In this document: positions 26,502 to 34,028 of the stretch, in pieces
How positions within the stretch are numbered: position 1 is the stretch's first letter
Layout of the letters: each line of letters starts with the position of its first letter
NCBI RefSeq assembly: GCF_009764685.1
Contig: NZ_VHLM01000029.1
Coordinates: 1 to 34,028, forward strand
Direction of reading: 5' to 3'
Source: Flavobacterium sp. I-STPP5a
Lineage (GTDB): Bacteria; Bacteroidota; Bacteroidia; Flavobacteriales; Flavobacteriaceae
DNA: 34,028 nt
Notes under the pieces: model-generated
What the model saw: only the letters and a program-made list of their open reading frames with translations
What the model was told of the DNA's origin: nothing
Databases searched by the model: none
Translations under genes and position numbers: made by a program

Positions 26502-29500
26502 ATGAGTTTCATAAACAGCATAATCAAGGTTTTTGTGGGCGACAAGTCTCAAAAAGACGTCAAAGCACTACAACCCTATCTCACTAAAATTAAAACATTT
26601 GAGGAACCCCTTAAAGCTTTATCACATGATGAGTTAAGAGGTAGAACTGTTTTTTTTAAAGAAAAAATCAAACAAGATGGCGCAGACAAAGACGCTAAAA
26701 TTGCTGCCCTAAAAGTAGAAGTAGAAAGCATTGTAGATATTGACAAGAGAGAGGATATCTACGTGGCTATTGATGCCCTTGAGAAAGAAGCTTACGAAAT
26801 TTCAGAAAAAACATTAATGCAAATCCTTCCTGAGGCTTTTGCAGTGGTAAAAGAAACAGCCAGACGTTTTAAAGACAACACCCAAATTGAGGTAACTGCT
26901 ACCCCAAAAGACCGTGAACTATCTGCCACAAAAACATACATCACCTTAGATGGAGACAAAGCCATTTGGGCTAATTCCTGGAGTGCTGCAGGTAAAGAAA
27001 TTACCTGGGACATGATTCACTATGACGTTCAGTTAATAGGAGGAATGGTATTGCACGAAGGTAAAGTTGCCGAAATGCAAACCGGTGAAGGAAAAACATT
27101 AGTAGCTACATTGCCACTTTACTTAAATGCCTTGACTGGAAACGGAGTACACCTTGTAACGGTGAATGATTATCTTGCAAAAAGAGATAGTACCTGGAAA
27201 GCACCATTGTTTGAATTTCACGGTATGACTGTGGAATGTATTGACAATTACCAGCCAAGCTCTGAAGGTCGTAAAAAAGCCTACGATGCAGATATTACGT
27301 ATGGTACCAATAATGAATTTGGTTTTGATTATTTAAGAGATAACATGGCTCATTCTCCAGATGACCTTGTACAAAGAAAACACAATTACGCAATTGTAGA
27401 TGAGGTTGACTCCGTATTGATTGATGATGCTAGAACACCTTTGATCATTTCAGGACCAGTTCCACAAGGAGATCGTCACGAGTTCAATGAATTAAAACCA
27501 AAAATTGAAAACCTAGTAAGTCTTCAACGTCAATTAGCAAACGGATTCTTATCTGAAGCTAAAAAACTAATCAAAGAAGGAAACACTAAAGATGGTGGAT
27601 TTCAATTGCTAAGAGCTTACAGAAGTTTGCCTAAGAATAAAGCATTGATTAAATTTTTGAGTGAAGAAGGTATCAAACAACTGCTTCAAAAAACCGAAAA
27701 TCAATACATGCAAGACAACAAAAGAGAAATGCACAAAATTGATGAGGCATTGTATTTTGTTATCGAAGAAAAAAACAATCAAGTAGAATTAACAGATAAT
27801 GGAATCCAGTACCTATCTGGTGATACAGATGCTGACTTTTTTATTCTACCAGACATTGGAACTGAAATTGCCAATATCGAAAAGAAAAAATTAGAGAAAG
27901 ACCTTGAAGCCGAAGAGAAAGAAAAATTATTTCAAGACTTCGGGATCAAAAGTGAGCGTATCCATACCTTAACACAGCTTTTAAAAGCCTACGCTTTATT
28001 CGAAAAAGATGTAGAGTATGTAATCATGGACAATAAAATCATGATTGTAGACGAGCAAACAGGTCGTATCATGGACGGTCGCCGTTATTCTGACGGATTG
28101 CACCAAGCCATTGAAGCCAAAGAAAATGTAAAAATCGAAGCAGCTACACAAACTTTTGCAACGGTTACTTTGCAAAATTATTTCAGAATGTACAACAAGC
28201 TGGGCGGAATGACTGGAACTGCAGTTACAGAAGCGGGTGAGTTATGGCAAATATACAAGCTTGATGTAGTAGAAATCCCTACTAACAGAGGTATTTCTAG
28301 AAAAGACAAAGAAGATTTCATCTACAAAACAACTCGTGAAAAATTCAACGCTGTTATTGAAGATGTTACCGAATTGTCTAAAGCCGGAAGACCAGTACTT
28401 ATTGGAACAACATCGGTTGAAATTTCAGAATTACTAAGCCGAATGTTGAAAATGCGTGGCGTAGCACACAATGTCTTGAATGCAAAAATGCACAAGCAAG
28501 AAGCACAAATTGTGGAGGAAGCTGGAAAACCAGGCGTAGTAACCATTGCCACAAACATGGCTGGTCGTGGTACCGATATCAAATTATCTCCAGAGGTTAA
28601 AGCTGCCGGTGGACTTGCTATTGTAGGTACAGAGCGTCATGACTCGCGTCGTGTAGACCGTCAATTACGTGGTCGTGCAGGACGTCAAGGAGATCCAGGA
28701 AGTTCTCAGTTTTATGTATCGCTTGAGGACAACTTAATGCGTTTATTTGGTTCTGAGCGTGTAGCCAAAGTAATGGACCGTATGGGATTACAAGAAGGCG
28801 AAGTGATTCAGCACTCTATGATGACTAAATCTATAGAACGCGCTCAAAAGAAAGTAGAAGAAAACAACTTTGGAGTACGTAAGCGTTTGTTAGAATATGA
28901 TGATGTAATGAATGCACAGCGTGAAGTAGTCTACAAGCGTCGTCGTCACGCCTTGTTTGGCGAACGCTTAAAGCTAGACATTGCAAACATGCTTTATGAT
29001 ACCTGCGAAGTAATTATTGAGCAAAACAAAGCAATAAATGATTTCAAGAACTTTGAGTTCGAATTAATACGATATTTCTCCATCACATCTCCAGTAACCG
29101 AAAGTGAGTTCGCCAAAATGAACCCAATGGATCTTACCGGAAAAGTATACAAAGCAACATTAGATTATTATACCGAAAAAACAGCACGTAGCGCCCGTGA
29201 AGCATTCCCGATTATCAAAAGCGTTTATGAAGATCAAAACAACCAGTTTGAGCGCATCGTAGTTCCATTCACGGATGGAATTAAATCTTTGAATGTAGTT
29301 ACCGACTTAAAAATGGCTTACGATTCTCAAGGCGCACAACTAGTTGCTGATTTCGAAAAGAACATCACACTAGCCATTGTAGACGAAGCGTGGAAAAAAC
29401 ACTTGCGCAAAATGGATGAGCTAAAACAATCTGTTCAATTAGCCGTACACGAGCAAAAAGATCCGTTGCTAATTTACAAACTAGAGGCCTTTAACTTGTT

Positions 29501-29843
29501 TAGAGCCATGATTGATAATGTGAACAAAGAAGTAATTTCATTCTTGTTCAAAGGAGATTTGCCAGCACAAGAAAACCAACGCATTCAAGAAGCTATTGAT
29601 GTAACTCCCGTTGAGGATTACACCACTTCAAAAGATGAAATTGTAAGCAGCGAAAGTGCAAATCAAGAAGCCATGCAAACACAGCAACGTCAAGTTACAG
29701 AGACCATCACTCGCGACATGCCAAAAATCAATCGCAATGACAACGTAACCATTCAAAACGTGGCCAACGGTCAAACACAAGAAATGAAATACAAAAAAGC
29801 CGAAAGCCTAATCGCCTCAGGACAATGGGTATTAGTGAACTAA
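26502..29843 (+). CDS. secA: Preprotein translocase ATPase SecA
   Basis: The motor of Sec-dependent protein export, working on SecYEG at the cytoplasmic membrane. The 1113-aa product has Walker A MQTGEGKT (residues about 192-199) in NBD1, a DEVDSVLIDDART Walker B, the preprotein-binding region, and NBD2 with MAGRGTDIKLSPEV, GTERHDSRRVDRQLRGRAGR and DPGSSQFYVSLEDNLM. The helical scaffold and wing follow (ARSAREAFP, DEAWKKHLRKMDELKQSV). It is longer than the about 900-aa proteobacterial form because of extra helical insertions, as is normal in Bacteroidota. The C-terminus lacks the zinc-binding SEC-C Cys motif and ends in a basic segment. It supplies the first export step for the T9SS cargo proteins in this window. 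Confidence 0.98.
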   Translation: MSFINSIIKVFVGDKSQKDVKALQPYLTKIKTFEEPLKALSHDELRGRTVFFKEKIKQDGADKDAKIAALKVEVESIVDIDKREDIYVAIDALEKEAYEISEKTLMQILPEAFAVVKETARRFKDNTQIEVTATPKDRELSATKTYITLDGDKAIWANSWSAAGKEITWDMIHYDVQLIGGMVLHEGKVAEMQTGEGKTLVATLPLYLNALTGNGVHLVTVNDYLAKRDSTWKAPLFEFHGMTVECIDNYQPSSEGRKKAYDADITYGTNNEFGFDYLRDNMAHSPDDLVQRKHNYAIVDEVDSVLIDDARTPLIISGPVPQGDRHEFNELKPKIENLVSLQRQLANGFLSEAKKLIKEGNTKDGGFQLLRAYRSLPKNKALIKFLSEEGIKQLLQKTENQYMQDNKREMHKIDEALYFVIEEKNNQVELTDNGIQYLSGDTDADFFILPDIGTEIANIEKKKLEKDLEAEEKEKLFQDFGIKSERIHTLTQLLKAYALFEKDVEYVIMDNKIMIVDEQTGRIMDGRRYSDGLHQAIEAKENVKIEAATQTFATVTLQNYFRMYNKLGGMTGTAVTEAGELWQIYKLDVVEIPTNRGISRKDKEDFIYKTTREKFNAVIEDVTELSKAGRPVLIGTTSVEISELLSRMLKMRGVAHNVLNAKMHKQEAQIVEEAGKPGVVTIATNMAGRGTDIKLSPEVKAAGGLAIVGTERHDSRRVDRQLRGRAGRQGDPGSSQFYVSLEDNLMRLFGSERVAKVMDRMGLQEGEVIQHSMMTKSIERAQKKVEENNFGVRKRLLEYDDVMNAQREVVYKRRRHALFGERLKLDIANMLYDTCEVIIEQNKAINDFKNFEFELIRYFSITSPVTESEFAKMNPMDLTGKVYKATLDYYTEKTARSAREAFPIIKSVYEDQNNQFERIVVPFTDGIKSLNVVTDLKMAYDSQGAQLVADFEKNITLAIVDEAWKKHLRKMDELKQSVQLAVHEQKDPLLIYKLEAFNLFRAMIDNVNKEVISFLFKGDLPAQENQRIQEAIDVTPVEDYTTSKDEIVSSESANQEAMQTQQRQVTETITRDMPKINRNDNVTIQNVANGQTQEMKYKKAESLIASGQWVLVN

Positions 29844-29865
29844 AACCTTATATTTCAAGATTCAT

Positions 29866-29897
29866 AAAACTCCACTGCGCAAGTAGTGGAGTTTTTT
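29866..29897 (+). terminator. Intrinsic terminator after secA
   Basis: AAAACTCCACT and AGTGGAGTTTT, an 11-bp perfect stem with an 8-base loop, running into a T-tract. Confidence 0.9.
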
Positions 29898-29910
29898 TAT
29901 TCTATTTTTT

Positions 29911-30065
29911 TACGGGAGCTATTCCCGCCATACGCTGCAAGCTATTTGGTTTCAAACCCTTTTTACAGGCGCTTTCAGGAGCTTCCTACGGTCGCTCTGC
30001 CAGCGCCATAAAAAGTGGTTTTCAACCGGCATAGGCTTTGCGCTACTGTCAGGGCTATACCGTGA
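29911..30065. repeat. GC-rich dispersed repeat-like element
   Basis: A block much richer in G and C than its surroundings, with hairpin potential (GGGAGCTATTCCC) and the segments CATACGCTGCAAGC, GGAGCTTCCTACGGTCGCTC and GGCATAGGCTTTGCGCTAC. I recall similar blocks between genes in other Flavobacterium genomes. The open frames across it are not protein-like. It fills the gap between secA and the cassette leader. Confidence 0.5.
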
Positions 30066-30177
30066 AACTACCCAAAAAGAAAAAAGAATCATCCAAAAGC
30101 AAACTAATCCTTAAAAAATCAAAATGGCTTTCACATCCAAATAAATACATCAGAAAAGTACACAACAAATTAAAAGT

Positions 30178-30298
30178 CCGTTTGATGATTTATAAGAGAA
30201 ATTTATTATATTTGAAATTAAATAAAACCTGACTCTTGTCAGACAAAGCCAACCAATTGAGGTGTGATATGTCTGATTTTGTCAGACATATATACAAG
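30178..30298 (+). promoter_or_regulatory. Conserved promoter-bearing leader, copy 3 (Pc-attI-like)
   Basis: TTG (30182-30184), a 22-base spacer and TATATTTG (30207-30214), then TTGTCAGACAAAG and CCAACCAATTGAG. A palindrome ATATGTCTGA-TTTTG-TCAGACATAT lies at 30267-30291, followed by ATACAAG ending at 30298. The block from TTGTCAGAC to ACAAG parallels copies 1 and 2, and the -7 box lies 84 bases from the junction. The junction 30298|30299 is supported by a matching box at the end of cassette 1. Confidence 0.7.
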
Positions 30299-30326
30299 TT
30301 ACTTGCTATTTTAAAAGAAAGACGGA

Positions 30327-31397
30327 ATGAAATACGAAGAAATATTTAAACAAATTAATTCTACAAAAGACAAGTACAAAATCTCGAATTTGATTTGGGA
30401 ACTACTAAAAATAGAACCAGACGAAAATTATATTCAAAAATTAATAGAACTCACATATAAGCAAAGAGAAATAAAAACCTCTGCAATAACAATTTTACAA
30501 AAATTTAATTCTCCAGAAAAAATAGAAGATTTTGTTATTTCAAGAATAGAAATCGAAAAAGATAAAGTCATATGTTGTAACTTCATCAAGATACTTGGTC
30601 TAAATGGGACAGTGAAGTCATCAAACTTTCTATTAGATTTTTACAAAATTACCAAGAGTAAAGATGTAAAAGGAACAATAATCCATACATTAGAAACTTT
30701 ATATATTCGAAATAGAATTGACATACAAAACACTGATAAATTAACTAAAATCATAGGGAATTCATACCCGTTTTTTCAAGGATATTGGAAAGAATTAAAA
30801 AAATCTAAAAAAAACAATACTCAAAATTGGAAGACAGTAGCAATAGAACAACTTTCATCAAACAATTTAAACTTAGTTTTTAAATATGACAGTGATATTG
30901 ATTTTCATTTACAAATTGAAAAAATGAATTCCAATTTCATTAGGTACATAAACTTAACTGCAATTTTTAAGAAATACAAAAGCAGCTATTCAAAATATTA
31001 TACGCCACAACAATTTTATCTATCAGAAAACAGATTGTTTGACTCATTATTTGACAGAACGAAAGAAATGAGACCAGACATTTTTAAAGATTCAATTATT
31101 AACCTTATTGAAGCTGAACTAATGCCCAAACTTGAAAGCAAAATTTCACAATGGAAGACATTACAAACAATGCCATTTGAAGATTTTGAAAAAAAGCAAA
31201 CTTCAATAATCAACACATTATATGATACAAATTGGGATTGGGTAATAGCTCATCAAATGACTCAAAGCATAGACATGTTTAATGACAATCCAGACAAAAA
31301 CTTGTATATTGATTTCATAAAAGAAAAATGGAGTGCTAGTGACAAAGAAAATTTTCAAATCAACGATTATCTTGACGAACAAAAAAACAGCAAGTAA
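30327..31397 (+). CDS. Hypothetical HEAT-like helical protein, integron-like cassette 1
   Basis: A 356-aa soluble, mainly helical protein. Residues about 1-150 show helix pairs like HEAT repeats (LIELTYKQREIKTSAITILQ, VICCNFIKILGLNGTVKSSN, GTIIHTLETLYIRNRI). The C-terminal 200 residues contain PQQFYLSENRLFDSLFDRTK and a helical tail and are not recognised. There is no catalytic motif, signal or membrane segment. It is expressed from the leader at 30178. Its stop codon lies inside the cassette-end box AAAACAGCAAGTAAC (31384-31398), as is common for integron cassette genes. The function is unknown; cassette genes are often adaptive. Confidence 0.82.
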   Translation: MKYEEIFKQINSTKDKYKISNLIWELLKIEPDENYIQKLIELTYKQREIKTSAITILQKFNSPEKIEDFVISRIEIEKDKVICCNFIKILGLNGTVKSSNFLLDFYKITKSKDVKGTIIHTLETLYIRNRIDIQNTDKLTKIIGNSYPFFQGYWKELKKSKKNNTQNWKTVAIEQLSSNNLNLVFKYDSDIDFHLQIEKMNSNFIRYINLTAIFKKYKSSYSKYYTPQQFYLSENRLFDSLFDRTKEMRPDIFKDSIINLIEAELMPKLESKISQWKTLQTMPFEDFEKKQTSIINTLYDTNWDWVIAHQMTQSIDMFNDNPDKNLYIDFIKEKWSASDKENFQINDYLDEQKNSK

Positions 31398-31526
31398 CAC
31401 ACGCTACAAGCAATTTGGGGATTTGGTTTAATTTGAAAATGGTCTTGTATTTGGAAGATTTGGCAAATCCGAAAAATGGGCTTAATTTAGTCCCAAACTA
31501 CTTGTAGCGCGGGAACGTTATGTGCT
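31389..31526 (+). other. attC-like recombination site between cassettes 1 and 2
   Basis: A 138-base site with outer boxes AGCAAGTAAC (31389-31398) and GTTATGTGCT (31517-31526). A 9-bp perfect inner stem pairs CGCTACAAG (31402-31410) with CTTGTAGCG (31501-31509). A further TTTGGG / CCCAAA stem (31414-31419, 31492-31497) lies across a 3x3 internal loop, with a variable terminal region between. The outer and inner stems are separated by an unpaired asymmetric spacer (3 versus 7 bases), as in integron attC. The predicted crossover is 31517|31518. Confidence 0.7.
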
Positions 31527-31566
31527 ATTTTACCACGACTAAAAGTATAAACTAAAATTATTGAAT

Positions 31567-32265
31567 ATGACGCCTAGAGAAAGATTAACACATATTTTAC
31601 GGTTGCAGACAATTGATTTTTTAAACACTAAAGGTTTTTTATTTATTGATTCAAAATCACAATTCACTAGAACAGTAAATAAAATTAAACACATTATTTA
31701 CTTCGAGGGAAATAAATGGAATAACTCTGACACGTCAGCAGATTATAGGTTACTCTGCAGACTCGAAATCAAAGAATATCCAAAATGGTATATTGAAACC
31801 TATCAGACTGACCAAGCCACACATCATCAAGGTAGAATTGACAAAAAAACAATTTCTCAACCATCACCCAGTAAAAACTATAGAGTAAATTGGGACGCAC
31901 ACACACAAATAAATGGGAAATACGACCTATTAAAATATTCAGAATTAGAGATCAAAGAAAATATATTTAAAAATATAACGAATTCAATTCTACCATATTT
32001 AGAAATATGCTCTACTTACTCAGGAATCGCAGAATATTCATTAGAACCACTTAATTCGTTTGACTATTATATGATGGATAATAATAAAAGTAAAGCTTTA
32101 GAAATTCTTGAAGGATTAATTATTAAAATCAAAAACCTAGACAAATCTAAGTTGAATTTAGATGATGAATTTGTTCAAAAAAGTGTTGAAAACACTTTAA
32201 ATATGACTAATTTAAGAATTCAAAAATTTTTTCCAGATTTAAAAGAAGTAAATTTAGACATATAA
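31567..32265 (+). CDS. Hypothetical protein, integron-like cassette 2
   Basis: A 232-aa soluble protein. The N-terminus (ILRLQTIDFLNTKGFLFIDS, then FTRTVNKIKHIIYFEGNKWN) weakly resembles DUF4304-type proteins with an alpha-beta fold; the rest is helical, with YSLEPLNSFDYYM near the middle and a Lys/Leu-rich end. I am not sure of the family. I chose ATG 31567 over TTG 31561. No promoter lies directly upstream; it would be read from the leader at 30178 through the attC-like site. The cassette-end box AAAACAGCACATAAC begins at the last base of its stop codon. Confidence 0.78.
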   Translation: MTPRERLTHILRLQTIDFLNTKGFLFIDSKSQFTRTVNKIKHIIYFEGNKWNNSDTSADYRLLCRLEIKEYPKWYIETYQTDQATHHQGRIDKKTISQPSPSKNYRVNWDAHTQINGKYDLLKYSELEIKENIFKNITNSILPYLEICSTYSGIAEYSLEPLNSFDYYMMDNNKSKALEILEGLIIKIKNLDKSKLNLDDEFVQKSVENTLNMTNLRIQKFFPDLKEVNLDI

Positions 32266-32269
32266 AAAC

Positions 32270-32288
32270 AGCACATAACACACGTAGC
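32270..32288 (+). other. Truncated attC-like site, 5' arm only
   Basis: AGCACATAAC (32270-32279) followed by ACACGTAGC, parallel to AGCAAGTAAC and ACACGCTACAAG of the intact site. It is cut off by the IS end at 32289. The box is the exact complement of GTTATGTGCT at the start of the same cassette. Confidence 0.6.
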
Positions 32289-32332
32289 TGTTGCGCAACT
32301 CTCTTAAAAAAGTAAAATTTCAAGATAAGCGT

Positions 32333-32369
32333 AAAAAACAACCTCGTTTAAGGATTTTTAAGCGAGGTT
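32333..32369 (-). terminator. Terminator at the end of the IS1182 transposase
   Basis: AACCTCGTTTAA (32340-32351) and TTAAGCGAGGTT (32358-32369) form a 12-bp stem with one wobble. On the minus strand it is followed by GTTTTTTAC, so it can end the transposase transcript and shield the IS from outside reading. Confidence 0.7.
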
Positions 32370-33953
32370 TATTTTTGGTTTTAGGTTGTAGTTTGTAAAA
32401 ATAAAATGCCTTAAAAAGTCAGTTTTCAAGTCAATGAAAGCTGTTTTTAGAGAAGTTGGTACTTTTGCTTGTATTTCACTTACAACTCCGGCTTTTGTTT
32501 TTGTTTTTTTGGTGATAAACTTCAAGTATTTCTTAAGATTATAGGTCAACGCTGCCATTAAAACGTGTTTGTTGGCTTGCTTGATTCCTCTTGTGTTTAC
32601 GCGCTTCATATTGGTAAAATTGACCAACGTTCCTATTACTGGTTCTACGGTTTTACTTCTCACTCGCACCATTTGCTTGGCATAGCGTGCGTTTTGAGTC
32701 AGTTTTTGGTGCATTCGATCGTAGTGTTCCTTGTGGATGCTGTGATCTATCTTTTTATACTTAGTGCTTTTTCCGCAGCATTGTTCTCGTAGTGGACAGT
32801 TTTTGCAATCGCGCTCACTACTTCGATAGCTGTTTTTGGTGTAGCTTTTGCTATCGTTCTTTTCGCCTTTAAAGAGTAAAATGGCTTTGTTGGAACCTTC
32901 TTTGATGCATTCATATTGGTTGAGTTCTTTGTTGAAAATAAAACCTTCTCGCTCGGGTTTGTACTGTCCGAAGTTTGGAATATAGGCATCGATGTTTTTT
33001 TGGTGCAAATATTTTAACGCTTCTCCACTACTATAACCTCCATCGGCTAAAAGTTCTTCTAATTCAATGCCATTTTCATTTAGATTTTCCTCTGTTAATT
33101 CTACTATTTTTTGCACGCACTGACTATCGCGTTTGTCTGCAAAATCAGAACAGGCGCCTGTTATTACATGATGAGCATCGTCTACAGCTATTTGTCCAAA
33201 ATAGTTTAACTGTCTTGCTTTTCCTGGTTTTACACTTACCCTAGCATCAGAATCGGTGGGAGAATAATGGGTGTGATTCGATACAAATCTCGGACGTATT
33301 GAATTGCCGTGTTCATCTACTTTATCAATGTTGAAGTTAGGATTGGGTTGGCTCTTGTAAGCTTCTTTTTTCCAATTATGGTGTTGTTCTACTAGTTTCT
33401 TTCTAGTGCTGGTAGTTTTAAATTCGCTGTTTTCTTCTAATTCATCTACAAAGGCACTGGCATCTTCCAATACTTCTTTCTCTACCAAACTATCCATAGA
33501 GGCATTGGCTTTGATAAAAACACTGTCCACGGCTTGACGCTTGCCGCGAATCATACCTTTGGAAACACATAGTTTTAAAACGGCTTTAAACAAACTTAAA
33601 AACACTTCTTCACCATATAACTGACGCGTGCGACTAATGGTGCTGTGCCAAGGCAATGCTTCGTCAATGTCATACCGAATAAAAAGGCGAACATCTAAAC
33701 AATTTGAGCAATATTCGATGAGTTTCCTATCCGAATTTATGTTGTTTAAATAGCCTACCAAACAGATTTTGAAAAACACAACGGGATCAATGCTCTCCTG
33801 TCCTTCGTCTCCATAATACTTTGCAGTAGCTTTATATAAAAAATGAAAATCGATAGCTGTATCAAGCAATCGATAAAAATTATGCTCAGGAATCAGGTCC
33901 TGTAAATGAACTTGATAGAGCATTTTTGGCGTGAGTTCTTTTCTTCCTTGCAT
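32358..33953 (-). CDS. IS1182-family transposase
   Basis: A 531-aa DDE transposase. The N-terminal domain of the DUF772 type begins MQGRKELTPKMLYQVHLQDL and contains DPVVFFKICLVGYLNNI, then LPWHSTISRTRQLYG. The catalytic core shows QAVDSVFIKANAS (first Asp), VITGACSDFADKRDSQ and ELLADGGYSSGEAL (second Asp), a Cys cluster CKNCPLREQCCG, and RMHQKLTQNARYAKQMVRVR leading to the SKTVEPVIGTLVNFTNMKRV region with the catalytic Glu. Length and order match IS1182 elements. Start ATG 33953 leaves about 70 bases to the right inverted repeat. No frame break is seen. Confidence 0.94.
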   Translation of the reverse strand: MQGRKELTPKMLYQVHLQDLIPEHNFYRLLDTAIDFHFLYKATAKYYGDEGQESIDPVVFFKICLVGYLNNINSDRKLIEYCSNCLDVRLFIRYDIDEALPWHSTISRTRQLYGEEVFLSLFKAVLKLCVSKGMIRGKRQAVDSVFIKANASMDSLVEKEVLEDASAFVDELEENSEFKTTSTRKKLVEQHHNWKKEAYKSQPNPNFNIDKVDEHGNSIRPRFVSNHTHYSPTDSDARVSVKPGKARQLNYFGQIAVDDAHHVITGACSDFADKRDSQCVQKIVELTEENLNENGIELEELLADGGYSSGEALKYLHQKNIDAYIPNFGQYKPEREGFIFNKELNQYECIKEGSNKAILLFKGEKNDSKSYTKNSYRSSERDCKNCPLREQCCGKSTKYKKIDHSIHKEHYDRMHQKLTQNARYAKQMVRVRSKTVEPVIGTLVNFTNMKRVNTRGIKQANKHVLMAALTYNLKKYLKFITKKTKTKAGVVSEIQAKVPTSLKTAFIDLKTDFLRHFIFTNYNLKPKINLA

Positions 33954-34028
33954 AGTTAAAAATACAATTTCTTTTACTTTTTTGCAAGTTTTTTTTGATA
34001 TATTTGTTCGAGTTGTGCAACAAGCACA

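Larger units (their letters stand above)
32289..34022 (-). mobile_element. IS1182-family insertion sequence
   Basis: About 1734 bases bounded by inverted ends TGTTGCGCAACTC (32289-32301) and, on the minus strand, TGTTGCACAACTC (34022-34010), with 12 of 13 identical and weaker similarity inward. It carries one full-length transposase gene on the minus strand. The right flank in the window is AGCACA only. It looks intact and so potentially active. Confidence 0.85.

Noticed and set aside
29825..30232. Two short open frames after secA
   Set aside because: They overlap the secA end, its terminator and the GC-rich repeat or the leader, and their composition is not protein-like.
31389..31526. Treating this hairpin as an ordinary rho-independent terminator
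   Set aside because: The arms are over 70 bases apart, no T-run follows the stem, and the ends match cassette boxes.

Overview
The window looks like a chromosomal segment of a Flavobacterium-like member of the Bacteroidota. It is AT-rich. Its promoters fit the Bacteroidota pattern (TTG, a spacer of about 17-23 bases, then TAnnTTTG). It encodes type IX secretion (T9SS) style surface proteins and a SecA of Bacteroidota length (1113 aa), and ribosome binding sites are weak.

Layout. 1-3314 (-) is the N-terminal part of a very large secreted adhesin-like protein with 102-aa tandem repeats; its 3' end lies outside the window. 3315-5195 is a graveyard holding a decayed DDE transposase and a second broken reading frame. 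5196-8726 holds divergent housekeeping genes: a type II NADH dehydrogenase and an ABC-F ATPase. 8881-15379 is an accessory island: a membrane protein overlapping a DUF3781-like gene, an AraC-type regulator, a beta-lactamase-fold hydrolase with TPR-like repeats, an apparently Tat-exported HisC-like aminotransferase, and a DUF2971 gene flanked by direct repeats. 15486-19817 has two convergent envelope or secreted protein genes separated by a hairpin and an AACT microsatellite. 19963-29843 is mostly core genome: an unusual SDR protein, a methyltransferase, a lipoprotein, an ABC ATPase, an ATP-grasp enzyme, a PduO-type cobalamin adenosyltransferase, a DUF2795 protein and SecA. 29911-34028 is accessory again: a GC-rich repeat, two hypothetical genes arranged as integron-like cassettes, and an IS1182-family insertion sequence.

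Main discovery candidate. The two genes at 30327-31397 and 31567-32265 sit in an array that behaves like integron gene cassettes. Each cassette starts with G|TTAnnTGCTATTTT and ends with the near-complement AAAACAGCAnnTAAC. The variable nn pair matches only within the same cassette (CT with AG in cassette 1, TG with CA in cassette 2). Between them is a 138-base attC-like fold, and an IS1182 element has landed in the second such site. Upstream is a promoter-bearing leader ending ACAAG|TTA. Related leaders occur at 8881-8990 and 14172-14280, each placing its -7 box 81-84 bases before the junction and each followed by an accessory gene. This resembles integron Pc-attI platforms dispersed as single loading sites. 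No integrase is encoded in the window. Novelty is my inference and has not been checked against databases.
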